In this document: one piece after another, positions 5,756 to 5,947 of the stretch
Numbering within the stretch: position 1 is the stretch's first letter
How the letters are laid out: every line of letters starts with the position of its first letter
From: an uncultured Gammaproteobacteria bacterium
Lineage (GTDB): Bacteria; Pseudomonadota; Gammaproteobacteria; Pseudomonadales; Pseudohongiellaceae
DNA: 5,947 nt
NCBI GenBank assembly: GCA_903926285.1
Contig: CAIYIP010000072.1
Coordinates: 1-5,947, forward strand
Direction of reading: 5' to 3'
The notes under the pieces: model-generated
What the model was told of the DNA's origin: nothing
Databases searched by the model: none
The model's input: the letters and a program-made list of their open reading frames with translations, nothing else
Made by a program: the position numbers and the translations under genes

Positions 5756-5947
5756 ATGGACACTATCCCTCTTTTTCCAATCAACTCTGTACTGTTCCCC
5801 AAAGGCAGGATCTCGCTGCAGATTTTTGAATCTCGCTACATCGACATGATCAGCACTTGCATGAAAGAGCAGGCCGGATTTGGGATAGTGTTGATAGAAA
5901 CAGGCAGCGAAGTAGCCATCACAGGGCAAAAACTCGATATTCACAGC
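5756..5947 (+). CDS. LON peptidase substrate-binding (N-terminal) domain protein, partial at right edge
   Basis: The first 64 codons are visible and the frame is open at the window end. The sequence IPLFPINSVLFPKGRISLQIFESRYIDMI, split as IPLFPINSVLFP (4-15) and then LQIFESRYIDMI (20-31), with GFGIVLIETGSEV near residues 42-54, is the start of the LON-substrate-binding domain (Lon_N / PF02190). The domain is found both on Lon proteases and as a stand-alone protein of about 190-200 residues in proteobacteria. The usual Pro after the Glu of the IFEPRY block is Ser here. Position right after mpl, with no neighbouring AAA+ module visible so far, favours the stand-alone form, whose biochemical role is unclear. 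The ATG at 5756 is used because the conserved N-terminus begins there; the ribosome site is poor (AAGACTGG at 5745-5752). The gene is probably cotranscribed with mpl. The rest of it lies outside the window. Confidence 0.85.
   Translation, partial: MDTIPLFPINSVLFPKGRISLQIFESRYIDMISTCMKEQAGFGIVLIETGSEVAITGQKLDIHS

Overview
The window looks like a chromosomal housekeeping segment of a Gammaproteobacterium. It carries pdxH and mpl in their usual full-length forms, a GNAT protein of a common proteobacterial subfamily, and an mpl-adjacent LON-substrate-binding-domain gene. Base composition is moderate, about 50-55% GC where counted by hand. Which gammaproteobacterial group cannot be fixed from the sequence alone; a marine or freshwater environmental lineage is a guess. 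No rRNA, tRNA, CRISPR array, insertion sequence or phage gene was recognised.

Layout. Positions 1-600 (minus) hold the first 200 codons of an ORF that runs off the left edge. Its N-terminus is the NAD-binding start of a 3-hydroxyisobutyrate-dehydrogenase-type enzyme, which switches abruptly into a SAM-dependent methyltransferase domain. Divergent from it is pdxH (766-1404, plus). A minus-strand cluster then runs from 4182 down to 1433: a PPi-type 6-phosphofructokinase, an AEC-family permease coupled to it by an ATGA overlap, and a GNAT acetyltransferase that seems to start at a CTG codon. Divergent from this cluster, on the plus strand, are mpl (4368-5741) and, 14 nt later, the start of a LON-substrate-binding-domain protein cut by the right edge.

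How the genes fit together. PdxH makes pyridoxal 5'-phosphate. The phosphofructokinase acts at the fructose-6-phosphate / fructose-1,6-bisphosphate step, probably with pyrophosphate. Mpl recycles murein tripeptide onto UDP-MurNAc. These are independent core functions, not one pathway. The tight kinase-permease coupling is the only strong operon signal.

I found no convincing new multi-gene system. The oddest signal is the left-edge dehydrogenase/methyltransferase chimera. Its right part has about 52% GC and its left part about 43%, and the methyltransferase resembles actinobacterial homologues. That pattern could be a real fusion, a recombination scar or, at least as likely, an assembly join between two genomes.
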